Assembly (NCBI GenBank): GCA_017550965.1
Contig: JAFZNK010000188.1
Span: 1 to 48,301, forward strand
Source: Thermoguttaceae bacterium
GTDB lineage: Bacteria; Planctomycetota; Planctomycetia; Pirellulales; Thermoguttaceae
Length of the DNA stretch: 48,301 nucleotides
Direction of reading: 5' to 3'
In this document: in pieces, positions 16,566-23,842 of the stretch
Layout: each line of letters opens with the position of its first letter
Position numbering within the stretch: the first letter of the stretch is position 1
Made by a program: the position numbers and the translations under genes
The notes under the pieces: model-generated
Databases searched by the model: none
The model's input: the letters and a program-made list of their open reading frames with translations, nothing else
What the model was told of the DNA's origin: nothing

Positions 16566-16593
16566 ACTATAACGTTTTAGCCGCAAATGTCAA
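16566..16593 (-). promoter_or_regulatory. Promoter of the second Rpn-like gene
   Basis: On the minus strand TTGACA (16593-16588), a 16-bp spacer and TATAGT (16571-16566). The leader to the ATG at 16542 is short (about 18 nt), as for the other Rpn-like gene. Confidence 0.78.
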
Positions 16594-16623
16594 GGTCGAC
16601 GGCGTTTCTCTCGATTAAAGAAT

Positions 16624-16661
16624 CCGACGGACGCGAACCCGTCGTTCGCGTCCGTCGGTTT
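16624..16661 (-). terminator. Hairpin terminator after the Gfo/Idh/MocA gene
   Basis: A perfect 14-bp stem (CCGACGGACGCGAA paired with TTCGCGTCCGTCGG) with a 7-nt loop. On the minus strand it is followed by a T-containing tail (GATTCTTTAATC). It separates the oxidoreductase transcript from the promoter of the second Rpn-like gene. A TTT also follows on the plus strand. Confidence 0.65.
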
Positions 16662-16802
16662 AGAACGTTTTCGCAACGCCTCGCTTGGAGACGCGAAACC
16701 ACGCGGAGCCTCAAGAGTCGAGCCGCCGCCAGTAGGCGGCGGGTTCGTAAATTATGGCGACGCGTTGTTTACAGAAACCTGCGTTTTAGTTCCGCGTAGA
16801 AA

Positions 16803-18275
16803 TCAGAACAGTTCGTCGATCGGATCGTAACCGTTTTGGTAGACGGGCTTGACCAGGTCGGCGACGCGAGGCGTCTTCAGGTCGGCAAGGTTGGTAACCT
16901 TGAGGTTCTTGGCGTCCCATTCGACTTTTTCGCCCTGGCCTTCGGAAGCGGTCCAGATCGACAAGTTGCCCAGGAGGATCGTTTCGGTAAGCGGTCCGGC
17001 GTGGTTCGGGAAGTTCGACCAGCAGATTTCCGGCTTGTTTTCCCAGATGGCGTTGAACCATTCGAACTTATGGCGCGCGTCGTCGCCGCGGCCCTGATCG
17101 TCGATCGGCGCGATGACGAATTCCGTTTGATCTTCCGGAATCGGGTCGATCTTCTTGCCCCCTTCCGCGCGGAAATCGGAGCCCAGCCCGGCGCCTTTGG
17201 TTCCGATAACGAAGCAACCGCCTCCGCCGTCGACGTTTTCAAAACCGTATTTCTTGGTAAGATCGGTCGGGGGAGTTTGAGCGGCGTCGTACCATACGAA
17301 CTTGATGGGGCCGCGCCAGTCGTTGGCGGGGAATTCAAATTCGGTAACGGAGCTTGCGGGGAAGGAGTCGAAGTCATGGCCGGACGATTTCGCGCAGACG
17401 CTCGTCGGGTTGCGCAAGTCGACCGCTTTGAAGATCATATTGACGTTATGGCACGCCATGTCGCCAAGCGCGCCGGTTCCGAAATCCCACCAGCCGCGCC
17501 ACTTGAAGTCGTGATAGTCGCCGGGCCAGAATTCGCGTTTGGGCGCGACGCCAAGCCACGCGTCCCAATTGAGGCGCTTGAGACCCGCCTCGATTTGCTT
17601 TTTCTTTTCTTCGATGAGTTCGTCGGCGTCGTCCGGTTCTTCCTCGCGAATTTGCGCCGAATATTTTTCGAGGGTCATTGTGCGGTCTTTGCCTTGCGGC
17701 CAAATCGGACGATTCGTCCAGACGTGGACTTCTTTTACTTCGCCGACCACGCCCGCGCGATACTGAGCGGCGGTCTTACGCAAGCCGTCGTCGACCGAGC
17801 CCTGGTTGCCCATCTGCGTGCAGACGCCGTGCTTTTTGGCGAGTTCGCCGAGCCAACGCGCTTCGTAAATGGTGCGCGTGAGCGGCTTTTGCGTGTAGAC
17901 GTGTTTGCCCGCCTTGATGGCGGCGGCGGTGATGATCGCGTGCATATGGTCGGGCGTGCTGATCGTAACCGCGTCGATTTTGTCCATCATCTCCGCGTAG
18001 AGATCGCGGTAGTCGACGAACGTTTTGGCGTCTTTAAATTCGTTCTTTTTGCCCTGAAGGGTGTTCGAGTCGACGTCGCACAACGCGACGACTTTGCCGT
18101 AATAGCCCGCCTGGGTGATATCGCCGGAGCCTTTGCCCCCGACGCCGATACCGGCGACGGCGACTGATTCCAACGCGTTGGCGCGCGCCTGTTTGCGGAA
18201 ATTTCCGGAAGCGACTAAAAAACCGGCGCCGGCGACGGCCGACGTCTTAATGAAATCGCGACGTGAGGTTCTCAT
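16803..18275 (-). CDS. Tat-exported Gfo/Idh/MocA family oxidoreductase
   Basis: A 490-residue protein. The start at 18275 gives a twin-arginine signal (MRTSRRDFIKTSAVAGAGFL), as usual for this planctomycete-rich subgroup. The Rossmann fold begins VAVAGIGVGGKGSGD, with an acidic residue (C-D-V-D) ending strand two; the conserved lysine-proline is K130-P131 in V-Y-T-Q-K-P-L. The C-terminal alpha/beta domain includes W-D-A-W-L-G, W-R-G-W-W-D-F-G-T-G and G-D-M-A-C-H. Relatives oxidise, reduce or de-glycosylate sugars with NAD(P). AAGGA precedes the ATG by about 9 bp. A promoter at 18390-18418 rules out the longer frame to 18521. The substrate is unknown; the presence of an RhaT-like symporter 4 kb away is compatible with sugar use. 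Confidence 0.92.
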   Translation of the reverse strand: MRTSRRDFIKTSAVAGAGFLVASGNFRKQARANALESVAVAGIGVGGKGSGDITQAGYYGKVVALCDVDSNTLQGKKNEFKDAKTFVDYRDLYAEMMDKIDAVTISTPDHMHAIITAAAIKAGKHVYTQKPLTRTIYEARWLGELAKKHGVCTQMGNQGSVDDGLRKTAAQYRAGVVGEVKEVHVWTNRPIWPQGKDRTMTLEKYSAQIREEEPDDADELIEEKKKQIEAGLKRLNWDAWLGVAPKREFWPGDYHDFKWRGWWDFGTGALGDMACHNVNMIFKAVDLRNPTSVCAKSSGHDFDSFPASSVTEFEFPANDWRGPIKFVWYDAAQTPPTDLTKKYGFENVDGGGGCFVIGTKGAGLGSDFRAEGGKKIDPIPEDQTEFVIAPIDDQGRGDDARHKFEWFNAIWENKPEICWSNFPNHAGPLTETILLGNLSIWTASEGQGEKVEWDAKNLKVTNLADLKTPRVADLVKPVYQNGYDPIDELF

Positions 18276-18389
18276 GGACTGTTCCTTATGAAAGAGTTCG
18301 TGCGGCGACAGAACGCGTCCGGCGCGCTTTGTGCGTCGGGAACCGCGCGTTCGTCTGAAATTGGCAAACGAATTTCGTCGTTCGCTTTT

Positions 18390-18418
18390 ATTGTGCCCTA
18401 TTTGAAAACGAAAATCAA
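18390..18418 (-). promoter_or_regulatory. Promoter of the Gfo/Idh/MocA gene
   Basis: On the minus strand TTGATT (18418-18413), a 17-bp spacer and CACAAT (18395-18390), about 115 bp before the ATG at 18275. Confidence 0.65.
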
Positions 18419-18477
18419 GAGTCAGGAGATTATTTTCGGATTTTTTGTCGTTTGACTTCTCAGAGCGCCTGAAACGA

Positions 18478-18514
18478 CAAAGCCGAAACGTCTTCGTCAA
18501 ACGTTTCGGCTTTG
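18478..18514 (-). terminator. Hairpin downstream of the first secreted Pro-rich gene
   Basis: A 14-bp perfect stem (CAAAGCCGAAACGT paired with ACGTTTCGGCTTTG) and a 9-nt loop, 90 bp after the stop at 18603. The minus-strand tail is only moderately T-rich (TTGTCGTTT), so termination is likely but not certain. Confidence 0.6.
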
Positions 18515-18602
18515 CGGACAAGATTTAGCGTATTACAGGAGTTTGAAGAGAGTCGCGTTTTGACGAACGCGACGCCGCGAGGCGACGTCCGCGTTTTCGC
18601 CG

Positions 18603-19103
18603 CTAGTATCGAGGACCGGGATAGACGGGCCGTCCGGTCGGGGTCGGTCGATAGCTTTGGTAGTTCGGGCCGAGGGGTCGGTCGTTGAGGCTCGGACGCG
18701 GCGTAGGAGCGGCGCCGGGACCGTAGGTCGGGAGCCTCATTGACGCGGCGCGTTCGGGGCGCGGACCGCCGACGGGGCCGCGATCGAATCCGCCGTAACG
18801 CGGCGCGGGGGCGGGGCCTCGGTCGAAGGCGCCGGGACGCGGCGCGTGGGCGGGCGCCTGGCCGCGCATGATCGGCGCGGGAGCGGGCGCGGGGGACGCG
18901 ACGACCGCCGGAGCGCCGTAGTAGCCCGAGTCGCCGTAGCTGTCGCCGATACCCAGACCGAAGGAGACTCGACCGACGTTCAGGGACAGCCCGAAATTGC
19001 CCGCGTTGGCTTCGCGCGTCGGAGCGCACACGACGACGAGAACGACGAACGCCGGGACAAGGACTGCGGCTTTCGGGATACGTTTGTAAGCTTGCTTGTT
19101 CAT
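18603..19103 (-). CDS. Secreted Pro/Gly-rich protein, pair A member 1
   Basis: A 166-residue protein with a signal peptide (basic N-terminus, hydrophobic 12-27, predicted cleavage after REANA). The mature N-terminus GNFGLSLNVGRVSFGLGI is shared in pattern with the 20028-20381 product (G-x-F-G-L-S-x-N-x-G-x-V-x-F-G-L-G-I). The remainder is low-complexity, rich in Pro, Ala, Gly, Arg and Tyr (R-G-P, G-P-R, Y-G-P). No enzyme motif is present. AAGGAG lies 8 bp before the ATG. It is probably an extracellular or periplasmic structural protein; the function is unknown. Confidence 0.82.
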   Translation of the reverse strand: MNKQAYKRIPKAAVLVPAFVVLVVVCAPTREANAGNFGLSLNVGRVSFGLGIGDSYGDSGYYGAPAVVASPAPAPAPIMRGQAPAHAPRPGAFDRGPAPAPRYGGFDRGPVGGPRPERAASMRLPTYGPGAAPTPRPSLNDRPLGPNYQSYRPTPTGRPVYPGPRY

Positions 19104-19332
19104 TTTATATCTCCTTATCGCGGCGGCGAAACGATGAAGTCGAATTCCGTTCGACTTGTCAAGCTCGTTCGTCGTTTCTCGCTTTCTGTTTCATGAGTTT
19201 ACAACTTGTTGCGAACGTTGGACTTGTCTTTGTTGGACAAGCGCGTTTGCGTTCGCCTTACGTTACTAATTATGCGAAAGAATTTCCTTGACGACAGAAT
19301 TCTTCAATGTTTTTAAAAATTTTTTTAAAGTC

Positions 19333-19434
19333 CGGTCCAAAGGCGGATTACCGGTTCGCGCTCCCTCGGTCCAAAGGCGGACGGCCGGTCCACGCTTCCG
19401 CGGTCCGAAGGCGGACGGCCGATCCGCGCTTCCG
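19333..19434. repeat. 34-bp tandem repeat, three copies
   Basis: Three consecutive 34-bp units (19333-19366, 19367-19400, 19401-19434), each starting CGGTCCRAAGGCGGA. Copies two and three agree at all but three positions; copy one is more diverged in its second half. Since 34 is not a multiple of three and flanking frames lack good starts, it is not coding. Confidence 0.93.
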
Positions 19435-19724
19435 CGCGAATATTACAGTTCCGCTCCCGTTGGTCGCTACCGCATAAGAGCCGCGTCGATTTGTAAGAAC
19501 TGCAGACAGAAACGCGCGACGTCGCGCGTAGGTCGCCGGCAAACAGGTCGCCGCAAAACGCATGTTCTTCAGCCGCTTTCAAAAGAACGCGGAGCCGCCA
19601 AACAATTTGCGGGTTCAAAAAGCCTTGCGCAGCAAACCGCACAGATTAACTATTATTCGTCAACGTAGTCTCTCGGTTTCTTGGACGACGCATTAATACA
19701 ATGGAAACCAGATTGTCAAGAAAT

Positions 19725-19760
19725 AAAAAACGACGCGCGCCGGAGAGAGGACGCGCGTCG
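19725..19760 (-). terminator. Terminator downstream of the second secreted Pro-rich gene
   Basis: A 9-bp stem CGACGCGCG / CGCGCGTCG (19731-19739 with 19752-19760), followed on the minus strand by TTTTTT. It is 268 bp after the stop at 20028, so may end a long 3' untranslated region or a separate small transcript. Confidence 0.65.
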
Positions 19761-20027
19761 CTGTGAAATTAGTCCTCGACGGTTTCCCCAAACCGTCGAA
19801 AACGAGTTGACACACTCTACTTAGGATAAACTACCTTATTAGCCTATAGGCCGCTCCTTGACCTTTTGGTCGGTTAGACGTTTCTGAAATTGCCCCTTGT
19901 TCCATGTTCCCCAATTGACAAAACAAGATCCGAAAATGCGAACGATTTAGCGTCGGAGACTTTCAAAGTCAGGGTCGGCGCGAACCGACCCTGAAAAATC
20001 CCCCCTAAAGGATTGTTTGATACGCTG

Positions 20028-20381
20028 TTACCAGTAGTAAGGCCGCGGAGGCGGCATGCGACGCGGCGGCGGAGGCGGCGCGTAACGCGGGCCGTACATA
20101 GGTCGCGGCGGAGGCGGGGGCGGCATAAAGCGCGGGGGCGGCGGGGGCGGAGCCGGAACATAGCGCGGCGCGGGAACGTAACGAGGCGCAGGCGCGACGA
20201 CGTACGCCGGATACGGATCCGCGATTCCCAGCCCGAAAGCTACCGAGCCCGTGTTAATGGACAGCCCAAAGCTCCCGGCGTTGGCTTCGCGAACAGGAAC
20301 GCAAAGAAACGCGACGGCAAACGCGGCGCCAACGAGCAGAGCTAACGAATTTCGATTGAAAACATGCGCGTTCTTTTTCAT
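20028..20381 (-). CDS. Secreted Pro-rich protein, pair A member 2
   Basis: A 117-residue protein with a signal peptide (hydrophobic 12-27, predicted cleavage after REANA), then GSFGLSINTGSVAFGLGI, clearly homologous to the start of the mature 18603-19103 product. The rest is a Pro-rich tail with YVPAP units, P6 runs and a final P-Y-Y-W. Pro-rich tails with Tyr and Arg suggest an extended, wall- or surface-associated structure. AAGGAG lies 8 bp before the ATG. The function is unknown. Confidence 0.8.
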   Translation of the reverse strand: MKKNAHVFNRNSLALLVGAAFAVAFLCVPVREANAGSFGLSINTGSVAFGLGIADPYPAYVVAPAPRYVPAPRYVPAPPPPPPRFMPPPPPPRPMYGPRYAPPPPPRRMPPPRPYYW

Positions 20382-20682
20382 GAGAGCGTCTCCTTATGGA
20401 CTTAAAAGTCTGATAATACGACGACTTGCACAAAGCGTTTGTCGGAGCGGCGAACGACCGAGTTCTTTGGGAAGCGTTTCTATCGTCCGTCGTCCGACAT
20501 TAATACTTACGCGAAAAGATTCTTTTCATTTCAGTTTTTTTTAACTTTTTTAGAAAAAGATTGAAGTTCCCGGAAACACGCCGTTTTTTACGGCTTCCTG
20601 ATAAAGCGGACATAGGGACTTCCCTATTTTTGTCAAAAGAAAAAGCCGCGGAACAAGGTTCTCCGCGGCTTGATTGAAACGG
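20382..20682. other. Intergenic region between secreted-protein genes
   Basis: It holds the upstream region of the 20028-20381 gene (AT-rich, with GCGTAAGTATTAATG on the minus strand near 20497-20513) and the terminator of the next gene (20636-20671). No gene is supported. Confidence 0.6.
20636..20671 (-). terminator. Intrinsic terminator after the pair B secreted genes
   Basis: A 10-bp perfect stem AAGCCGCGGA / TCCGCGGCTT (20643-20652 with 20662-20671) with a 9-nt loop, followed on the minus strand by TTTTTCTTTT. It lies 12 bp after the stop at 20683. Confidence 0.85.
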
Positions 20683-21198
20683 CTAAAATCTCTTGTAGCC
20701 CTGTCGACGCAACACGTCCGGATCGAAAGGAGACGGTCGGTAGGGATCGGTCCCCGGAAGCAATCCCATCGGCGTTGCCTGACGCGGACCGGGAATTGTC
20801 GGAGGAAGCCCGCGGAAACGCGGAGACAAATCGACGCCCGTCATGGGATCGGGGACGTAACCCGGTCGCGGCGGAATCGGGACGATCGTTACGCCCGGAT
20901 AACGTCGAGGTTCGTAATCGCCCTCGTTGGGAAGATAATGGGGAACGATTCTGGGCGGCGAGACGTTCCGAATGATTTCCGTCGATTTTGGCGGAGTAAC
21001 GCGCGCGACGATATCGCCTTCGTATTGGGGCGCAAGCCCAGGTCGATAAGAAGGGCCGATCGAAATAACGCGCCCGCCGACGATAAACGGCCTGGCCGCG
21101 CTTGCGTCCGAATTCGACGACGCGACGCATAGAAACGCCGCGACCGCGAAGAGCCGGACAAACGCGATTTTAGACAAAACGCAAGTCGACGTTTTCAT
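20683..21198 (-). CDS. Secreted Pro/Arg-rich protein, pair B member 1
   Basis: A 171-residue protein. The start at 21198 is chosen because it gives a normal signal peptide (basic start, hydrophobic 12-24, cleavage near DASA); the frame extends further upstream but into the preceding gene. The mature part begins ARPFIVGGRVISIGPSYRPG, which matches the mature start of the 21260-21877 product (F-I-V-x-G-R-x-V-x-x-x-P). It then has several Pro-rich, Arg/Tyr-containing segments. It lies 61 bp after the 21260-21877 gene, probably in one transcript. No clear Shine-Dalgarno is seen. The function is unknown. Confidence 0.75.
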   Translation of the reverse strand: MKTSTCVLSKIAFVRLFAVAAFLCVASSNSDASAARPFIVGGRVISIGPSYRPGLAPQYEGDIVARVTPPKSTEIIRNVSPPRIVPHYLPNEGDYEPRRYPGVTIVPIPPRPGYVPDPMTGVDLSPRFRGLPPTIPGPRQATPMGLLPGTDPYRPSPFDPDVLRRQGYKRF

Positions 21199-21259
21199 AG
21201 GGGACTCGACAATAAAAATCGACGCAAACGAACGTTGGACGTCGCTTGCGCCGTCAGTT

Positions 21260-21877
21260 TCAGAACGGACGAGGACCGCCGGGTCGAGGTCCGGGACCGG
21301 GCATAGGACGCGGGCCGGGGCCGGGCATTGGTCGCGGGCCTGGGCCGTAACCGGGTCTGGGACCGGGCGCGGGCGCGTAGATCGGTCGCGGCGCCGGATA
21401 GGGCCTTGGCGGAACATAAACAGGTCGCGGCGGAGGATTGTAGCCGGGGCCGCCGATGACGACGGAGATTCCGGGCGCGGGAGGCGCGACGACGACCGGC
21501 GCCGGCGCGACGACGACGGGACGCGGCCTGACGACCACTTTGCGCGGAACGACGACCGTCTCGACGACCGGTTCCTCGTCGACAAGCAACGATTCTTCTT
21601 CGTAATCGGCGAGCGGATCGTCATATTCGACAAGCGGATCCGAAGCGACTACCGTTTCCGAGGCGACGACGTATCGCGGGGGGGCGACGCGAACGACCAG
21701 AGGCGGCGGCGCTGGCATGAAGCCGGGATGCGCCGGAACGACCGCTCGTCCGGCGACGATGAACACGTGCGCCGCTTGCGCTTTTGGCGCCGCCGCAAGA
21801 GACGCGGCGATCGCGACGAGAACGCAAAGCGACGTCGTCCAAAGGGCGCGAGCGCGTTGGTTGAGTAAACGTTCCAT
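21260..21877 (-). CDS. Secreted Pro-rich protein with PGPGPRP repeats, pair B member 2
   Basis: A 205-residue protein with a signal peptide (hydrophobic 12-30, cleavage near KAQAA). The mature start HVFIVAGRAVVPAHPG resembles the neighbouring 20683-21198 product. A central acidic stretch (about 78-105, DDPLADYEEE) is followed by Val/Pro repeats (V-V-V-A-P) and a C-terminal G-P-x-P-R-P repeat block ending GGPRPF. The unusual alternation of acidic, Val-rich and Pro-Gly-Arg-rich blocks suggests an extended extracellular protein. No catalytic motif. The function is unknown. Confidence 0.78.
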   Translation of the reverse strand: MERLLNQRARALWTTSLCVLVAIAASLAAAPKAQAAHVFIVAGRAVVPAHPGFMPAPPPLVVRVAPPRYVVASETVVASDPLVEYDDPLADYEEESLLVDEEPVVETVVVPRKVVVRPRPVVVAPAPVVVAPPAPGISVVIGGPGYNPPPRPVYVPPRPYPAPRPIYAPAPGPRPGYGPGPRPMPGPGPRPMPGPGPRPGGPRPF

Positions 21878-21997
21878 GATAATCTTCTCTTGAAATTGTT
21901 GATATTATCGGAGCTCGACGCGTCAAAACGCGCGCGTCGGTTTGGCGACCTGGCGTCGCTTACGACTAAGTATGCCGACCGTATTGAGTTTATTCGT

Positions 21998-22047
21998 AAA
22001 AAAATCGAAAATCAAGACCATTTTTAAAAACAGTCTTGATTTTCGAT
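21998..22047 (-). terminator. Intrinsic terminator after the RhaT-like gene
   Basis: A perfect 15-bp stem ATCGAAAATCAAGAC / GTCTTGATTTTCGAT (22004-22018 with 22033-22047), followed on the minus strand by a run of T (TTTTTTTA). It lies 44 bp after the stop at 22092. Confidence 0.88.
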
Positions 22048-22091
22048 CGTTATAGCGACTTCAAACGCGTTGCGAGGCGTCTTTTACCGAC

Positions 22092-23390
22092 TCACGCAAA
22101 AACGTAAGCGTAGCAGGGCGCGACAAACGCGGAGTCGGCGGGAACGTCGGCGGCGGGTTCCGCGACCGGTTCGGCTTGTTCCGCGGCGTCGGCGGCAGGC
22201 GCGTCGGCGGGCGCGGCGTCGATTTGCGGCGCGTCGGCTTCGCCTTCGACGGAGACGGCGGCGGGCGCCTCGGCGGCTTCCGCGCTCGTTTGCTTCATCA
22301 GGTTGCCGTAGCCGACGACGATCGTCGAGTAGAGCAACGTGAAGATCGCGCAACCGAGAATGAACTTGGTGAATTTGCTCGAACCGCGCCATTCGTGAAG
22401 CGCCAGACCCCAGCACGAGCTGAAGATGATAATGGAGGCCATGTGGAGCGTCCAGCTGGAGAACTTATATTCGCCCATGCGCGTTTCGCCCATAGAATAG
22501 AAGAAGAACTGGAAGTACCAGGTCGTTCCGGCGAGCGCGGAGAAGAAGTAGTTCCAGATCATGTTGACGGTCGCCTTGGCGGGCTTGCCGTCGACGGCGG
22601 GAACGTCGGGATCGTCGACTTCTTTGTTGAAGAACTGATAGGTCGTCTTGTTCTTGTTCAGCAAGATAGCGCACCAGATGAAGTTCGTGGTGAAACCGCC
22701 GAGAAGAACGACGCACAATTTCGGGAGGCCGACCCAGAGATCGCCGGTTCCGTGCGCTGCGGAAATGACCGCGAGCGGTTCGGCGGCCTGGAGCCCGTAC
22801 GCCATGCAGGCGCTGAAAACGCCGGAGATCGTCGCGACGAGAATGCCCTTGAGGAAGTTGAATTCCTTAATCGCTTCTTTTTTAACTTCTTCGGGCATTT
22901 CGCGCTCTTTGGACATGCCCGCCACGCCCGCGAGAATTACGCCGAGCAGGCAGACGCCAAGACCGAGAATGATGACCGCGTAAGGAGGCTGCGAGGCGAG
23001 GTTGCTGATAAACGTTCCGTTGGCGATATCGGGCATGATCGTTCCAAGAACGGTGCAGTAGCCCAGCGCGATCGCCATGCCCAGGCTCATGCCGAGGTAG
23101 CGCATCGTCAGGCCGAACGTCAAACCGCCGATTCCCCAAAGGCATCCGAACAGGTACGCGTAACCCATCGCCTTGGGATCGGTTCGGAACGCCTCGCTGA
23201 TCGAGGGAACGAGCCCTTTGGTCAAAATGCTCGCCATGACCCACGGCGCGATGATCCACGAGAAGAACCCGCCGGCAAGCCAGTAGACTTCCCACGACCA
23301 TTTTTTAACCGCTTTGTACGGAACGTAGAACGACCCGGAGGCGAGACCGCCGAGCCAGTGGAAAATAACCCCTAAACAAACTGGAGGCAT
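22092..23390 (-). CDS. L-rhamnose/proton symporter family protein (RhaT-like)
   Basis: A 432-residue, about ten-helix membrane protein. It matches RhaT at the N-terminus: G-V-I-F-H-W-L-G-G-L-A-S-G-S-F-Y-V-P, then K-K-W-S-W-E-x-Y-W, I-A-P-W, and G-G-L-T-F-G-L-T-M-R-Y-L-G-M-S-L-G. RhaT imports L-rhamnose with a proton. The protein exceeds the usual 344 residues because of a roughly 70-residue Ala/Pro/Glu-rich C-terminal tail (about 362-432), probably cytoplasmic and disordered. AAGGA lies before the ATG. No rhamnose-catabolic gene lies alongside, so the substrate could be another deoxysugar. Confidence 0.9.
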   Translation of the reverse strand: MPPVCLGVIFHWLGGLASGSFYVPYKAVKKWSWEVYWLAGGFFSWIIAPWVMASILTKGLVPSISEAFRTDPKAMGYAYLFGCLWGIGGLTFGLTMRYLGMSLGMAIALGYCTVLGTIMPDIANGTFISNLASQPPYAVIILGLGVCLLGVILAGVAGMSKEREMPEEVKKEAIKEFNFLKGILVATISGVFSACMAYGLQAAEPLAVISAAHGTGDLWVGLPKLCVVLLGGFTTNFIWCAILLNKNKTTYQFFNKEVDDPDVPAVDGKPAKATVNMIWNYFFSALAGTTWYFQFFFYSMGETRMGEYKFSSWTLHMASIIIFSSCWGLALHEWRGSSKFTKFILGCAIFTLLYSTIVVGYGNLMKQTSAEAAEAPAAVSVEGEADAPQIDAAPADAPAADAAEQAEPVAEPAADVPADSAFVAPCYAYVFA

Positions 23391-23759
23391 CAGGAATTCC
23401 TTTCAAAAAAGCAAAGGGACGATCGAGCGCGACGCTCGACACGCTAATTATTCTGGCGTCGAAGTCTTCGCGGAAACGACGCGTTTTGCAAAGACTTCTC
23501 TTAAATTCTACCCAAAATTTTGTCGACAATCAAGCGGAACAGACGAGTTCTGTAAATTTTTTTTGGCGACTTCAAACTGGACTTTCTGAAAAACGTCATA
23601 AGCGTCGCGCTTGACGGCAGTTTCGCGCAGTTTCGCGAAAAGACGTGTGGAAATCGTTGTTTTGTAGATACGAGTCGGGTCGGCGCTCGAAGAACGATTG
23701 AATAAAACCGCGTTGTGACAAGATTTTTATGAAAATTCGTTTTTTAAATCTTTCGGTAA

Positions 23760-23787
23760 TTGAATACTTCGAGAAGAATAGTATAAT
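23760..23787 (+). promoter_or_regulatory. Promoter of the abiE operon
   Basis: TTGAAT (23760-23765), a 16-bp spacer and a perfect TATAAT (23782-23787). The start site would be near 23794, inside the inverted repeat. Confidence 0.82.
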
Positions 23788-23820
23788 CCATACACAGTAA
23801 CGTTGTTCTTGTGTATGGAT
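23786..23820 (+). promoter_or_regulatory. Inverted-repeat operator, likely AbiEi binding site
   Basis: A perfect 11-bp inverted repeat ATCCATACACA (23786-23796) and TGTGTATGGAT (23810-23820) with a 13-nt spacer. The left arm overlaps the -10 box. AbiEi antitoxins are known to bind inverted repeats in their own promoters and repress them, so this is probably the autoregulatory site (inference). Confidence 0.75.
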
Positions 23821-23842
23821 TTTAATAAAAGCAGGCGAACGA

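Larger units (their letters stand above)
19104..20027. other. 924-bp intergenic region with tandem repeat and hairpins
   Basis: No gene is supported. It contains the upstream region of the 18603-19103 gene, a triple 34-bp tandem repeat (19333-19434), a terminator-like hairpin with a T tail on the minus strand (19725-19760), a perfect 10-bp hairpin TCGACGGTTT-CCCC-AAACCGTCGA (19776-19799) and a perfect 9-bp hairpin CAGGGTCGG-CCGACCCTG (19970-19993) just after the stop at 20028. A small RNA cannot be excluded between the hairpins. Confidence 0.6.
23391..23842. other. Intergenic region rhaT-like to abiE
   Basis: Divergent intergenic region of 452 bp. Its right end holds the abiE promoter and operator. 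The left part carries the upstream region of the symporter gene (AT-rich, no clear promoter) and a 9-bp direct repeat AGTTTCGCG near 23619-23637. No gene is supported. Confidence 0.6.

Noticed and set aside
16836..18167. Plus-strand frame of 443 codons opposite the Gfo/Idh/MocA gene
   Set aside because: The minus-strand product has a Tat signal and Rossmann motifs. The opposite frame is Arg/Val/Asp-rich without motifs.
19288..19668. Possible 126-codon gene across the 34-bp tandem repeat
   Set aside because: It starts with TTG, lacks a ribosome binding site, and the 34-bp unit shifts frame at each copy, so the protein would not be repetitive. Composition is Arg-rich as in other shadows.
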